This document shows, piece by piece, positions 22,060-33,370 of a stretch of DNA of 64,000 nt. The DNA lies in NCBI RefSeq assembly GCF_002288925.2, contig NW_022098031.1:12497047-12561046 (forward strand), read 5' to 3'. How positions within the stretch are numbered: position 1 is the first letter of the stretch; every line of letters starts with the position of its first letter. The notes below the pieces were generated by a model. It made no database searches, was not told the DNA's origin, and was given only the letters and a program-made list of their open reading frames with translations. The translations under genes were made by a program, and so were the position numbers. This DNA is from Delphinapterus leucas (taxonomy: Eukaryota > Chordata > Mammalia > Artiodactyla > Monodontidae).

Positions 22060-23130
22060 ACACTTTTCACGGCAAAATTAAGAGGAAGTTACAGAGTTCT
22101 CGTATACTCCCCTCCCCCCCCACACGCACAGCCTCCCCCATTGTCAACATCCCCCACTAGAGTGGTGCATTTGTTAAAATTGAGGACCCCGCACTGACAC
22201 ATCATAATCAAAGCCCATAGTTTACATTAAGGTTCACTCTTGGTTGTGCACATTTTATGGGTCTGGACAAATGTGTGATTCCATGTACCTATCATTATAA
22301 TATCCTACTGAGTACTTTCACTGCCCTAAAAATCCTCTGTGCTCTACCTTTTCAGCCCCCCTGCACACAACCCCTAACAAGTTTTTACTGTCATTTAACA
22401 ATCTCTATAGTTTTTTTAGGATGTTAGAGTTGGAATCATACAGTATGTAGCCTTTCAGACTGGCTTCTTTCACTTAGTAATACGCATTTGAGTTTCCTCC
22501 ATGTCTCTTTATGGCTTGATAGCTCCTTTCTTTTTAGTGATGATTAATATTCCACTCTCTGGGCTTCCCTGGTGGCGCAGTGGTTGAGAGTCCGCCTGCC
22601 GATGCAGGGGACACGGGTTTGTGCCCCGGTCTGGGAAGATCCCACATGCCGCGGAGCGGCTGGGCCCGTGAGCCATGGCTGCTGAGCCTGCGCGTCCGGA
22701 GCCTGTGCTCCGCAACGGGAGAGGCCACAACAGTGAGAGGCCCGTGTACCGCCAAAAAAAAAAAAAAAAAAAAAAAATTCCACTCTCTGAATGGACCACA
22801 GTTTATTTATCCATTTACCTACAGAGGACATCTTAGTTGCTTCCAAGTTTTGGCAATTATGAATAAAGCTGCTATAACACCTGCGTGCAGATTTTTGTGT
22901 GGATGTAAGTTTTCAACTCCTTTCGGTAAATACCAAGGATTGCTGGATTCAGCTACATTACTGGAGTATATGGGGAGAGATTAGTTTTGTAAGAAGACAG
23001 CAAACTAACTCCCAAAGTGGCTGTAATATTTTGCATTCCCACCAGCAATGAATGAGAGTTCCTGTTGCTCCATATCCTCATCAGCATTTGGTGTTGTCAG
23101 TGATACATTTTTATTATTATAAAAGTGAAA
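22060..23130 (-). mobile_element. L1M 3' UTR and end of ORF2, split by a SINE
   Basis: Old L1M on the minus strand. Plus-strand landmarks are 'cacggcaaaattaagaggaag', 'gttcactcttggttgtgcacattttatgggtctggaca', 'ggaatcatacagtatgtagcc', 'cttctttcacttagtaata', and then the ORF2-end region 'gcaattatgaataaagctgctataacacctgcgtgcag' and 'ttgcattcccaccagcaatg'. The CHR SINE at 22562-22776 divides it; the two halves rejoin exactly if the SINE and one 13-bp repeat are removed. No intact frame is left. Confidence 0.85.
22562..22776 (+). mobile_element. CHR SINE, short subtype, 13-bp TSD
   Basis: Near-consensus copy starting GGCTTCCCTGGTGGCGCAGT with A box, B box (GGGTTTGTGCCCC) and CpG-rich body, ending ACCGCC plus about 24 A. 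The direct repeat ATTCCACTCTCTG at 22549-22561 and 22777-22789 is exact. The 134-codon frame reading through it into L1 is not a gene. Confidence 0.96.
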
Positions 23131-24520
23131 TAGAAATGATTAGTAAGGGTAAATGTTATTACATAAAACTTTTGTTTCTGGTGTGTGTGTGTGTATAACA
23201 AATATGAATGTATGTACTGAGTTGCAATGTAAAACGTATTTTTAATGTTGTGTAGTCACAGTTTGAAATAGATGATCTCTTACATCTTTTCCAAATCTAA
23301 CATTTCTTGATTCTGTGAATTTTCACATGCGTACATATGCGCACACACACACAATTTAGTGATTTTAAAAGATATTCATAATATACTAAGTGAAAAAACT
23401 CGTTTTTTAAAAGCAATACATATATATTTTATGTGTGTGTGTATAGTAAGAAAAAAATGTGTGTGTATAACAGAAAAAAACTGCAAAGTTAATACCAAGA
23501 TTAGCTCCAGAAGATGTTTTTAAAAATTTTTATTAGTTTCTTTGCCTTTACATTATATAATATTCATGTATTACTTCTAGTTTTTTAAATGTACTTTTAA
23601 AAGATTCTCTTGCTCTGAAAGGAATCCTTAATTGGTGAGCTTCCATTTCGGTGACAAAGTAGAGAGAAACAGGTGGGCAGTATGGGGAAGAGCGTCTTGC
23701 AGTCAGGGCCTGGACGTGCCTGCTATCCTTCCAGTGGGTGACATAGGGTAATGGCAGGACTCTGATTTGACAAGGTCCCTTCCACTTCTGCAGGCCAAAG
23801 TTCTCTGAGCTCCCCAGAATTTTTCTTGGCACAGCAAATGGTGATGTGGGAAACCCAGGGTGGCAGTAGCTTTATTTATCTGTCCATTACAAATGGACAT
23901 TGAAAGAAGAAATAACTTCTAAAGGGAAGTTCTAGGGTACAGAACACCACATGGTCACCAGTCTCAGATAGTGAAGCTACCTGTTGTTACGATTGTCCCC
24001 GGAGTCCATTTTGGACATCAGGTGATCAAAGCCCCCTGAGTGAGTGATAAAGAGATCAGTTTTTAAGGTAAACAGCTGAAGGCTGCCAGCTAACTTTTCA
24101 CTGAAATGTTCTGTGCGTAAATGACAAGCGTGGTGTAGGACAAGGAAGAAATTAGGAGCTGGGATGCAGCAAATTCCTTTCTCCCTCAGTTGCCTGAAAC
24201 ACACAGCATAACGCTCAGTGCAGCTCAGCACCTGTGAGCCTTCTGCCGAGGCTCCGGCTGAGAAAAGGTCACCCTAGTGGCCTGTTCCATGGGTATTAGT
24301 GGCACCCCATCTGCCCCTCTTTCTTGAAAGCATCATGGGGCAATTTGCTAAAAAGTGCTGTTATGTGTAAAGAGAGGACTGCCAAGCACCCTGTTCAGAT
24401 GTGCCAGAAACTTCTCCCTGTGGGAGCACCAGAACAAGCTTTCCAAAGAAGCTCGTTTCCAACCTAACAGAGCTCTGTACAAGCATCTTTCATTACTCAA
24501 GTGTGAATTCCCAGTCTCCT
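23131..24520. other. intergenic DNA with small GT/CA tracts
   Basis: Contains short GT tracts at 23180-23194 and 23440-23450 and a CA tract near 23340. Otherwise no repeat or gene I can support; frames of 65-94 codons have no motif. Confidence 0.5.
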
Positions 24521-24536
24521 AAAAGTAACTGTGCAC

Positions 24537-24895
24537 AACGGGACTTCCCTGGTGGCATAGTGGTTAAGAATCTGCCTGCCAATGCACAGGACACGGGTTC
24601 GAGCGCAGGTCCAGGAAGAGCCCACATGCCGCGGAGTAACTAAGCCTGTGCACCACAACTACTGAGCCTGCACTCTAGAGCCTGCGAGCCACACCTACTA
24701 AGCCCGCACACCACAACTACTGAAGCCCATGCGCCTAGAGCCCATGCTCCGCAAAAAGAGAAGCCACTGCAATGAGAAGCCCGCGCACTGCAACGAAGAG
24801 TAGCCCATGCTTGCTGCAACTAGAGAAAGCCCGTGTGCAGCAACGAAGACCCAAGGCAGCCAAAAGTAAATAAATAAATAAATGTTTTTTTTAAA
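24537..24895 (+). mobile_element. CHR SINE, full long subtype, 16-bp TSD
   Basis: The most complete long CHR copy here: GGACTTCCCTGGTGGCATAG head, B-box-like GGTTCGAGCGC, the 58-bp 'cacaactactgag...ctctagagcc' module, a CTAGAGCCCATGCTCCGC segment, 'gcaacgaagagtagcccatgcttgctgcaac' and an (AAAT)n/A tail. AAAAGTAACTGTGCAC at 24521-24536 is repeated exactly at 24896-24911. Confidence 0.96.
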
Positions 24896-25110
24896 AAAAG
24901 TAACTGTGCACTAATTCGACTCTGAGACTCTGATTTTGGACTGGAGGAGTGTCAAGGTGTTATGACATGTGGTCTTGATGCTCTCCTACCGTATCACTTC
25001 TACAAAGCACCATTTCCCTGCTTTATCTTGTTTCTGTTTCCTAACCCACCTTCTCCCTGCCACATCACAGCTTAATCTATAACCCACTGACCTAATAAAA
25101 GAAATGCTCA

Positions 25111-25322
25111 GGGCTTCCCTGGTGGCGCAGTGGTTGAGAGTCAGCCTGCTGATGCAGGGGACACGGGTTCGTGCCCTCGGTCCGGGAGGATCCCACATGC
25201 TGTGGAGCGGCTGGGCCCTTGAGCCATGGCCGCTGAGCCTGCGCATCCGGAGCCTGTGCTCCACAACGGGAGAGGCCACAACAGTGAGAGGCCCGCATAC
25301 CGCAAAAAAAAAAAAAAAAAAA
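25111..25322 (+). mobile_element. CHR SINE, short subtype
   Basis: Starts GGGCTTCCCTGGTGGCGCAG, ends CATACCGC plus 19 A. Flanks 'aaatgctca' and 'aaaggctca' give only a short imperfect duplication. Slightly more diverged than the copy at 22.6 kb. Confidence 0.93.
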
Positions 25323-25900
25323 GGCTCATTTTGCTGAACCACTGTTTTCTTCATCAGGTGTGTATTTGTAAAATGACCCTTAAAATGGGTAGCTGTGCTT
25401 AATTCTTTGTGCTGAAGCTATCCTAGAAAGTTGCTAATTCTCTGTTTCTCCTACTTTTTCTCGGCATGAAACATCTCCAGTTGTTTTGCCCATAGATCCC
25501 TTGCTATTGTGTGGCTTTCTAGTGCCTCACAAAACTCCATGGTGAAGTGGGTGTGTGTGCAAAACTCTTCTTTGCATTCTCGAACCAAAAAGAAAACGAG
25601 AAGCTCTTATTTGATGGAGGATTCCCATGTGTAGAAATTCAGTTGATTATGTTCTTCCATTTGCTCATTTGTTTTCCAGAAGATATGCTGCCCAGGAACC
25701 TGTGGCTCCTGTGACTTGATTTAGGGTCAATGAAGGCTTAAGGGCAAATGGGTCTTAAAAATGTAGGGTTTTCTGTTTTGTTTTTCTTTATTGATTTGAT
25801 GGAAGTACTTCAAAACAATGAAATATCAAAGACAGCATTGGCAAACACAAAAATTATGGGAACAGGCAGACAGAATGGAAATACTACTGTACTTGTCTTC
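25323..25900. other. intergenic DNA, nothing recognised
   Basis: Unique-looking sequence; no feature seen. Confidence 0.5.
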
Positions 25901-25904
25901 AGGT

Positions 25905-26050
25905 GTCATGACTGGGGTTAGAATTCTGGTTCTTTCCATTTTAGCAGTTTGACCTTAGTCCTATCATTTACCTTCCCACCTGTAAAATGGGAGCTTTTGA
26001 TCCTATATTACTATTTATCACTAGTAAAGAGTATTAAAGTTGAAATGATT
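25905..26050 (+). mobile_element. MIR SINE fragment
   Basis: Has 'ggggttagaattctggttctttcc', 'gcagtttgaccttagtcctatcatttaccttcccacctgtaaaatggg' and a decayed 'gagtattaaagttgaaatgatta' tail. Confidence 0.72.
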
Positions 26051-26059
26051 AATTACTTC

Positions 26060-27280
26060 TGTATTACCTTTATTTTGAATTTCCTTTTCTAGGGACTAGA
26101 AGGATTAGAAATTTGTTCCAGAAACCATATAAATCAGTACCTATTTTCATAAAATGAGAGAATTCAGCACCTTGCAGTGCCTGAAAATTCATCTTAATTT
26201 GTTAATATATGCTATTTTCTTATGTGAAGATAGGTAAAATAATTTTAACTTTCCGTACATGTCCTACTCAGATCCATACCTAGATTATGATTTCAATTAT
26301 GCTCCTCATTTACTGTTTGATATTGGGTAAGATGCATTATATATCCCTAGGCTTGTGTCCTTTTGAGGAAACAAGCAAACTGAATTAGGATGACCTGCAA
26401 TTTTCCTTCCGCTCCACAGTTTTGTTCATCTGTAAGTTGTACCTAAGTCTGCACCTCCCAATTCTTTATCATCACTGCCCCTGGGAATTTTCAGAGCCTT
26501 CATTTTTACATAAATGCAGTGGCTTCTTCAAGACCAAGGCCTCATGGCAAAGTGTCCAGTGTGGTTTAAGTTGTGTGAAACTCAGTTACTCAAGTTTGAT
26601 GATGTTTCTTTTGTTCAGTACTGTATTCTTTGTATACCTTTGGGCAAATGGTTAAGTGGAAAAAGTTGGATTATAAGACATTTTGAGTCCTCTCTTGAAA
26701 CAATCATGTTTACTTAGATTGAATTGTGGTGATGTCTCAGGACTTTGCAGTAAGTTTCCATTAGTGAAATCATAGGATTATAAAACATTAGTTGGTTCTT
26801 AGAAGTCATATACTCCATACTCAAATAGCGTCCGTCGCTCATCAACATCCAGCCTCTGTTTGAATGCCTCTAGGGAGGGGAGCAGTAGGCACATCTTCCC
26901 ATAAGAATTTATTCCCTCTTTGGACGGATCTGATTTCTAAAAATTTCCTTTTTACATTGTGTAAAAACCTTTTTCCATCTAATTTCCCCCTCCTCCTATT
27001 ATTGTTGTTGCTGTTGTCATGATTACTATTACCATTATTATTGTTGTTATTATTATCATTGTCTTCTGGAGCAAAACAGAGTAATACTTGTCTTTCCTAT
27101 AAATTATAGCCTTCAAGATGGGAAACAGTATGACTGCCTTTCTGTTATCTTTAGCCCTCAGAATGTTTTGTTTTGTTTTGTTTTATGCCTCTAGGACCAG
27201 ACATCCCATTCAGGATAGTCCCACTTTACACTATTTTCCCAGCATAAATATTAATGGCATCTCCTTTCACTCTCAAAATT
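26060..27280. other. intergenic DNA with ATT/GTT trinucleotide-rich run
   Basis: A stretch near 26.82-26.99 kb ('cagcctctgtttgaatgcctctagggaggggag') resembles an ancient mammalian repeat I cannot name. It runs into an imperfect ATT/GTT-rich tract at about 26.99-27.06 kb. Frames of 67-77 codons carry no motif. Confidence 0.45.
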
Positions 27281-27286
27281 TTCCTA

Positions 27287-27380
27287 ATAGGGCAATAAAT
27301 CATATAGTCACTCCATGCCTCTATAATAGTGTCATAGGGCAATAAATCATATAGTCACTCCATGCCTCTATAATAGTGTC
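27287..27380. repeat. exact 47-bp tandem duplication
   Basis: Two identical 47-bp units (27287-27333 and 27334-27380), each running from ATAGGGCAATAAATCATATA to CTCTATAATAGTGTC. No mismatch between them, so either a recent duplication or an assembly duplicate. Confidence 0.97.
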
Positions 27381-28214
27381 TACCAAAATTATTCTGCAAA
27401 TTTCTAGATCTCAAGAGTGCTCTATGAGAAAAGAGGAAAAAAATATTTCGGAAACATTTGTATGTACCATCACTCTTCCTATATGTTCACAAAGAACATC
27501 AATGAGAATTTCTGCAGGAAGGAGATCTGTTTTATTTTGCTTATCCTACTGTTTTTCAAACTTTTAAAATCATGGAAATACCCAGTGTTCCAAGGAAAAC
27601 TCTCTTTTGGAAAAAGAGCTTAAGTGAATTTTGAATTTTAATTCCTGTTATTTTAAGATTCTTTTCCAAATTGTTAAGCAACTTTTTCCCGGAATATTAA
27701 CCACACTGGCTCTTTGTTTTCTAGCTGTAAAATGAGGGAATTAGAGTAGGCTCTGAGGCTCAACAAGTTGGAAAAACTTTGGCAACCATCATGGAAGAAC
27801 CTCCCTCATCTTATTTCTTCAGTGTTGGTAGCTCATAGTAACGCAGAATCAGCAGGACGTTGGGGGTGGTGGCAATCCACTGGCATTATTGAAGGGCATC
27901 ATTGCAGCCTGGGAGGACTGACCACTGTGTGAATGGTAGCTGGAAACTAGTCAGGGGATTTGAAGAAAATTGAAGAGCAGTTACCCAAGTGTGCTGTCAG
28001 AGGCAGATCTCCACGGAAACCGTGTTGCAATGACCCCATTAGCACTGATTCGGGCGGTGATTCCATCTCCAGGAACACACCTTCCCCAGGACACAGGGTA
28101 CCACCCACCTGTCGTCTCTTACACAAGAGAACCACAGATTTGTTATTGTCTAGTCCAAGAATATCTATTAACCAAAACAAAAATGGGAAATAGACTTCTT
28201 CTAGAACATCTTAT
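27381..28214. other. unique intergenic DNA
   Basis: No repeat recognised. Short overlapping frames at 27.95-28.22 kb on both strands have no domain. The 28.0-28.2 kb part is unusually even in composition and adjoins the candidate regulatory block. Confidence 0.45.
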
Positions 28215-28520
28215 TTGATTTTAAAATCAATACCTTTTAAAGTCCGCTAATTTAATTTTGTCAATTGGGTACTTTGGATTTAAGTGCAATACCATTTATA
28301 ATTAAAGAAAAGACCAACACAATTACTATTCAATATGCATCACCATTATAAGGCAGAGGCAGCCATAGAGAGTCAATTTTAAAATGATCCGCTGAAGATT
28401 ACAGGTTTTAATTGTCTTTCAACTGCACTGACGTAAATCACTTTGGCAATACATTTCTTGGATTTGCATAATGACAGAGCATGACAAGATTAGTTATCAT
28501 TTTTAACTACTGGGTTTTCT
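28215..28520. promoter_or_regulatory. candidate conserved non-coding element
   Basis: A repeat-free block with several core transcription-factor-like motifs close together: CTAATTTAATTTTG (about 28247), TATAATTAAA (about 28297), a CRE-like TGACGTAA (28429-28436) and a perfect octamer ATTTGCAT within ATTTGCATAATG (28462-28473). Homeodomain/POU-type motif clusters in gene-poor DNA are typical of developmental enhancers. This is inference; motif matches of this length also occur by chance in A+T-rich DNA. Confidence 0.3.
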
Positions 28521-29390
28521 GGCATGATGCTTGTCATCACATCTGTGTGTATTCCCTTTCCAAGGCCATGGTGATATCACATGCATGCATTTTCTGAACC
28601 AAGGAAATGAACACTTCCCTGGGCCATGTAGTGATTTTTTTTTTTAACGGTGAGCAAAAGTACCAGTCCACTATAAATAAACAATATTCAGAGGTTGAAA
28701 AGGACCATTACAGAAAGACATCTTAGAGCATTTTCTGTAAAGTTGACACACAGGCTTTTGCTCGTACAGTTGGACTGTGCATGCTGCCCTCTGTCTACAA
28801 AATTCAAGAAAAATAAATTTCTGTCCTAAGTTGTCTAGTAAGAACAGGCTATTACAAGTATGTGTGTCCTGTAACTTGCTGGACTTGTCTTTGTAGGGTA
28901 ACAGAGACTGTTTCTGATCTAAGTATAAGTTGTGTTTCTATAAAGGTCACTGTGACTAAGGTTTTTGGAACTTGGAACATATTCTGTCTTAAAATCAGAG
29001 CTATGTAAATAGTAAATGGGCTGTCAGCAAGTTTACCAGTTTCTTGTCTAGGCTGTGTGTTTGGTTGTAAGAAGGGTTAAGGAGGGAGACTATAAAATAG
29101 TCTGAAATAGCTGAATTAGAATACTTAGGACAAGCCTGAGTTTCCTGTCCTGAGAACTGGGACTGTGGAGTTTATGAGACTGTCACTTTTCTTCCACTCC
29201 TAAGTGCCCCTCATGCCCACATCGCTACCACTCAAGCTCCCAGGATTGCAGTCATGAAGAGTCGGGGAGGCACATTTAGCACACAGGTCTTATTTGTCTG
29301 TCTGGGGTCCAAATACCTGTGTTCTTAATATCAATACATGTGTCCACTTTGAGGAGCGCCTTCTCAAAGGATGTGATCCTGAAACATAGA
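28521..29390. other. unique intergenic DNA, no repeat seen
   Basis: About 0.9 kb with no transposon I recognise, continuing the quiet block. Contains ATGCATGCAT near 28581-28590. No coding signal. Confidence 0.45.
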
Positions 29391-29394
29391 TTTT

Positions 29395-29550
29395 TCCACC
29401 TAGTTGGTTATTGGAGTACACCAGGAGCTTTTAGCAACCTGCACATTCCTGGGCTTCTCCCTTTATAGCCCCTGACTTCCCAGGTCAGAAATGGGCATGG
29501 GCATCTCTATGTCCCCAGGAGCCTCTAATGAGCAGCCAGGTCAGGGAACC
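29395..29550 (+). mobile_element. possible MER5-like relic (weak)
   Basis: The order 'caccaggagcttttagcaacctgcacattcctgggcttctccc...gacttcccagg' resembles the middle of MER5A. Short and diverged, so a low call. Confidence 0.4.
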
Positions 29551-29640
29551 AATAATCAAAACATCTGAATCCCTTCCCTCCTGATCAAAAATCCTGTTTC
29601 TTCAAATCAGTTAAACTAGAGTAAGGAAAAAAATACAAAT

Positions 29641-29780
29641 TAGTTTTTTTCTTTTTTCTTTTTTTTCTTTTTGGCTGCACTGCACAGCATATGGGATCTT
29701 AATTCCCTGACCAGGGATCAAACCCACACCCCTGCAGTGGAAGCGCAGAGTCTTAACCACTGGACTGCCAGGGAAGTCCC
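29641..29780 (-). mobile_element. short CHR-type SINE (tRNA head plus A tail)
   Basis: Minus-strand reading: GGGACTTCCCTGGCAGTCCA, 'gtggttaagactctgcgcttcc', a B-box-like GGTTTGATCCCTGG and 'gccaaaaagaaaaaa'. It lacks the extra body of the other copies, ending soon after the tRNA-like head. Flanks AAATACAAATTAG and AAAGTACAGATTA are similar, with two changes. Confidence 0.88.
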
Positions 29781-29894
29781 CCAAAGTACAGATTAAATGA
29801 ACTCACATAAGCTGGGAGTAAAAATAATAAATGTGTTTGATATTTTTAATGCTTCTCAAAGTAGTTTCACTTCATCACATTTGAACTTTATAGC

Positions 29895-29945
29895 AGAGAA
29901 AAAAGGGAGGTTATTATTTTTTAGATAAGGAAACTAACCTTATAA
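29895..29945 (-). mobile_element. MIR core fragment (weak)
   Basis: The plus strand reads 'ggttattattttttagataaggaaactaacc', the complement of the MIR 'ctcagtttcctcatctgtaaaa' core. Too short for more. Confidence 0.4.
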
Positions 29946-30377
29946 AGCAGCCATAGCAAATCTTCCTTAGCACAAAATGAGTATCAGTCAATCTCGAAAG
30001 CATCATAAATGAGAGGCATTCTAGATGGGGGAGTGAGATCTTCATGCCAGCTGAGCAGTGTATCTTTTGGTCACAGGGGTACCCAGATACTGACGGGGCC
30101 TGATTGAGTGTTCCTCTGTGGGAAAACCCTCTTAAGTTATTCCAGATTATCACAGTTTCTTCCCTTCTGAAGCTTCTAGATCTACAGTGTCTTCATCAAA
30201 GCTCCCACAGCAGAATCGGTGAGGACAGGCGAGGAGTAGAGAGATGACTAGAGGTGGGGTGAATTAAGCTCTTTATAACTCTGCCTGTATTCCCACGTAT
30301 TACTTGCTTTAATGTTTTCGTAGTTTCTAGCACAGCTCTGAGCATGACCAATCAGGCATAGGTGAAGTAGACAACTC

Positions 30378-31075
30378 TTCATTTATTCAACCCGCATTTA
30401 CTGGCCAGGCACTCCTCCTGACGTGAGGGCAACAAAGATGAAAAGAAATACTCATGCCCATGAGGTGTTTAATCTAGAGGGGACACAGACACAAAAACAA
30501 AAACTACAATTAGAAGGTTGCTGTGGTGGAATTATGCTTAAGCTCAGATCTAATGGATAAAATAAGAGTTTGTCAGTCCAATAAGTGAGAAGGTTCTAGG
30601 AACAGGGATCACGTGCATTGTCTAAGGAGGAGCAAGACCACATGACAAGTTCAAGAAAGTACGAGGAGTGCAGCGAGCATTGTCTGAGGGGCTAGAGCCA
30701 AGTATAAATATGGCCCAGGAGACAGATCATAAAAGACCCTGTGTACCTTGCTGAAGAGTCCAGGTTTTTATGCCCTTGGCAACTGAAAATAATTGAAGGC
30801 TTTTTAGCTGGGAAATTGGAAAGATCACTGGCCCCAGCTGAGGAGGGAGGAGAAAAAGCAGGCAGGAAGACCTGCACTGGAGCAACAGAAGTGGGCATAG
30901 GAAAGAGTCGGGAGTTATATGAGATATGTATGGAGTACGATCTATGGGACCTTGCTTTGACTAACAGGTGGATTGGTGGTATGGATGGATTGGATGGATG
31001 ATGAGGGAAGAATCTAGGCTCACTCCCTGTTTTCTGGCTTGATCACCTGGAAGATTGGGAGCACCATTCACCAAG
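30378..31075 (+). repeat. ancient interspersed repeat, class not named
   Basis: Follows an order common in mammalian genomes: 'atttattcaacccgcatttactggccaggcac', 'aatctagaggggacacagac', 'tcataaaagaccctgtgtacc', 'ggcaactgaaaataattgaaggctttttagctgg', 'agatcactggccc', 'ggcaggaagacctg', 'gttttctggcttgatcacctggaagattgggagcaccattca'. At about 0.7 kb this is the most complete of several related stretches here. I am sure it is repetitive but not of the family name. Confidence 0.55.
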
Positions 31076-31231
31076 TGAATATAGAAGTCACTTTTGAAGA
31101 AGTCATATAAATAAATGTTCACCAAATAAAACTTAATGATACGCAGTTTTCTCATAGTATACTGAATAAGGCAACGTTCATTGTAAACCATGCATGAAAA
31201 ATGCAGTGATTATTTAATAATTACCATAACT

Positions 31232-31440
31232 TGGGGGCTTCCCTGTTGGCGCAGTGGTTGAGAGTCCGCCTGCCGATGCAGGGGACACGGGTTTATGCCC
31301 TGGTCCGGGAAGATCCCACATGCCGCGGAGCGGCTGGGCCCGTGAGCCATGGCCGCTGAGCCTGCGCGTCCGGAGCCTGTGCTCAAGAACGGCATAGGCC
31401 AAAACAGTGAGAGGCCCGCGTACCGCAAAAAAAAAAAGAA
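31232..31440 (+). mobile_element. CHR SINE, short subtype, 13-bp TSD
   Basis: Starts GGGGGCTTCCCTGTTGGCGC and ends GTACCGC with an A-rich tail interrupted by G. AATTACCATAACT (31219-31231) and AATTACTATAACT (31441-31453) flank it with one mismatch. It has changes 'gctcaagaacggcataggcc' in the normally conserved 'gctccgcaacgggagaggcc' part. Confidence 0.94.
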
Positions 31441-31453
31441 AATTACTATAACT

Positions 31454-32125
31454 AAACATTTTATGCTGATCTCCTTTGAAGAGGTTATTAGGTACAATTA
31501 CAAACAAATTAAGATTATATGATATATTTATTTTAGATAGAGTCTGACACAAACTTTTATAGTAACAGAATAGAAAATGAAAGATTTAGAGGACACAGTT
31601 GGTAGTCAAGTTGATAATTAAGCCACTTCATATTATTTACGGATCTTCTCTGCTTATGTATTTCCCTTAATTCTTATAGATTCTTGCGCTCATAGTATTT
31701 CAGAGAGTTAAATTATCATTTTCAGTGAATATAGTGTGAATAGAAAACGTTTACTTCAAATATTTCACATCCTAAATATACAAAATCCTTAAGTTATGAG
31801 TTGGATTCTAGTTTTCTTTTCTAAAAAGTCATTAGATTTAAATCAGACCAAACTGATCTGTTGGGTAGATTTAGAGAGTGAAACAAAGATATATTTTCAC
31901 ATTGGTTTAGAATACTAAGTCCTAAACTTAGAAATTACAACTGAAGACATCTTGTAGGAAATTTTAAAATAATAATAAAATTCTATGTCTTGTCGAAACA
32001 GTCTTGCAGTTTGGGGAATTTGACTGTGCTGGGTCCCTGAGCTGGCAGTAGGATGAATTTCAATGAATGTTTTTACCCATGCCAATCTCTGACTAAGGAC
32101 ATTCCCAAGTTTATCTGTCAGGGAG
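31454..32125. other. A+T-rich intergenic DNA, nothing recognised
   Basis: No feature seen. Confidence 0.5.
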
Positions 32126-32127
32126 CT

Positions 32128-32560
32128 TTTTCAGTTTTTCCATTTATAATTCAGTAAATGTTTCCTGACCATCCACTGCATACAGGCTCTGTGCTAGGTC
32201 CCAGGAAGCAGAGATGAATGGGGCTTAGTTTTTGTTGACAGAGCCCCTAGGTCAGTAAGGGAAGCAGATGTGTAGAGTAATAAATTACATAGCAGCATGG
32301 TAAGCTTGTGATTGATAGAACGGCTCCAAGGTAAGCAAAGGGTCAGAGAAAGAAGAAGTTAACTCTATAATTAATTCTCTGGGGGACAGGGATAATTAGG
32401 AAAGGTTCCTAGAGGCAGGAGCATTGGAGTGGAACAATGAAGGGTGAGTAGGTGGGTGATAAAAGTGGAAGATATTTTGGACAAGCCCTGCAGCGTGGGC
32501 AACGGCACTGAGAGTGGGGATTCAGGAGACAAGCTTGCTAATTTCTGGTTCCATTGTTCT
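32128..32560 (+). repeat. ancient interspersed repeat, same class as at 30.4 kb
   Basis: Has 'attcagtaaatgtttcctgaccatccactgcatacaggctctgtgctagg', 'cagagatgaatgggg' and, further on, 'ggaaaggttcctagaggcaggagcattggagtgg' and 'cagcgtgggcaacggcactgag', in the same order as the copy at 30.4 kb but truncated. Confidence 0.5.
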
Positions 32561-32562
32561 GA

Positions 32563-32635
32563 GAGGGAACCCAAGAATCTACGTTTTTGACAAGTACCCC
32601 AGGTGACTCTTAGGCAGACTACAGTCTACCTTAGT
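32563..32635 (+). mobile_element. MER5-like 3' fragment
   Basis: Has 'cccaagaatctacgtttttgacaagtaccccaggtgactcttaggcagac', close in order to the MER5A 3' half. Only about 70 bp remains. Confidence 0.6.
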
Positions 32636-32649
32636 GCATCCTTAAATTT

Positions 32650-32755
32650 TAAATTCCGTGAGTGGAGATTGCTTTACTTATCACTGAATCCACAGTACCT
32701 GGCACACTATCTGGCACATAGTAGGTAATTAACAAATGTATTTTGAGGAACAAGA
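32650..32755 (+). mobile_element. L2 LINE 3'-end fragment
   Basis: Has 'tgaatccacagtacctggcacactatctggcacatagtaggtaattaacaaatg', the L2 terminal region. Confidence 0.65.
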
Positions 32756-33218
32756 CTGGTTGCTAAACATTTGGATCTTAAGAAATAATTCCGACTCAAT
32801 TTCTTAGCTATTTTCTGTTTTGGCTGTGAGTAGATGAGTGTATCGCTGCCCATCCCACTAGGAGAAAGTAAGAGGGTTGACTATCATAAAGACAAAACTT
32901 AAGGAAGGAAATGTTTGATGGATGGGTATTAGGTTATTTTAGTGGAAGAAAAAAGAGGCTACTGGTTTATTTTCTGTCTTTTCTGCCTCAAAGGCTTAAA
33001 ATAAAAATAAAAGAAGTGGTCTATGAAAGTACTTTCAACTTTCTGAATGTGCACTGTTCATTCAGCACCCATTAGCCATTTTTTGGACTTAGTAATCTGC
33101 TGATAAGGTCCTAGGACTATAGAGATGAAAAAGACCGTCCTCAGCAAGCACTCAACCTAGAGGTGAAGACAAAGAAGCAAAACTCCATTGCCCCACCTGG
33201 TGATACATGCTAGGACTG

Positions 33219-33370
33219 CAGAGTAAGTGCCGAGCACTGGGTTGAGGGCTTTCCTATCATCTCATTTAATCTACGAACCTTATAAGACAAATATTTTTCA
33301 GATGATGAAACTGTGACTTAGGAATTAAGTGACTCACCCCAGCTCACGTAATAGCAAGGGCTAAAAATTG
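33219..33370 (-). mobile_element. MIR SINE
   Basis: The plus strand reads 'tcatctcatttaatctacgaacc', 'cagatgatgaaactgtgac', 'attaagtgactcaccccagctcacgtaatagcaagggc', the complement of the MIR core. Confidence 0.82.

Noticed and set aside
22562..22776. tRNA gene call from A and B boxes
   Set aside because: The boxes belong to the tRNA-derived head of a CHR SINE; there is no tRNA cloverleaf. The same applies to the other 14 copies.
27118..27345. 75-codon frame over the 47-bp duplication
   Set aside because: No domain; 47 is not a multiple of three, so the duplication shifts the frame.
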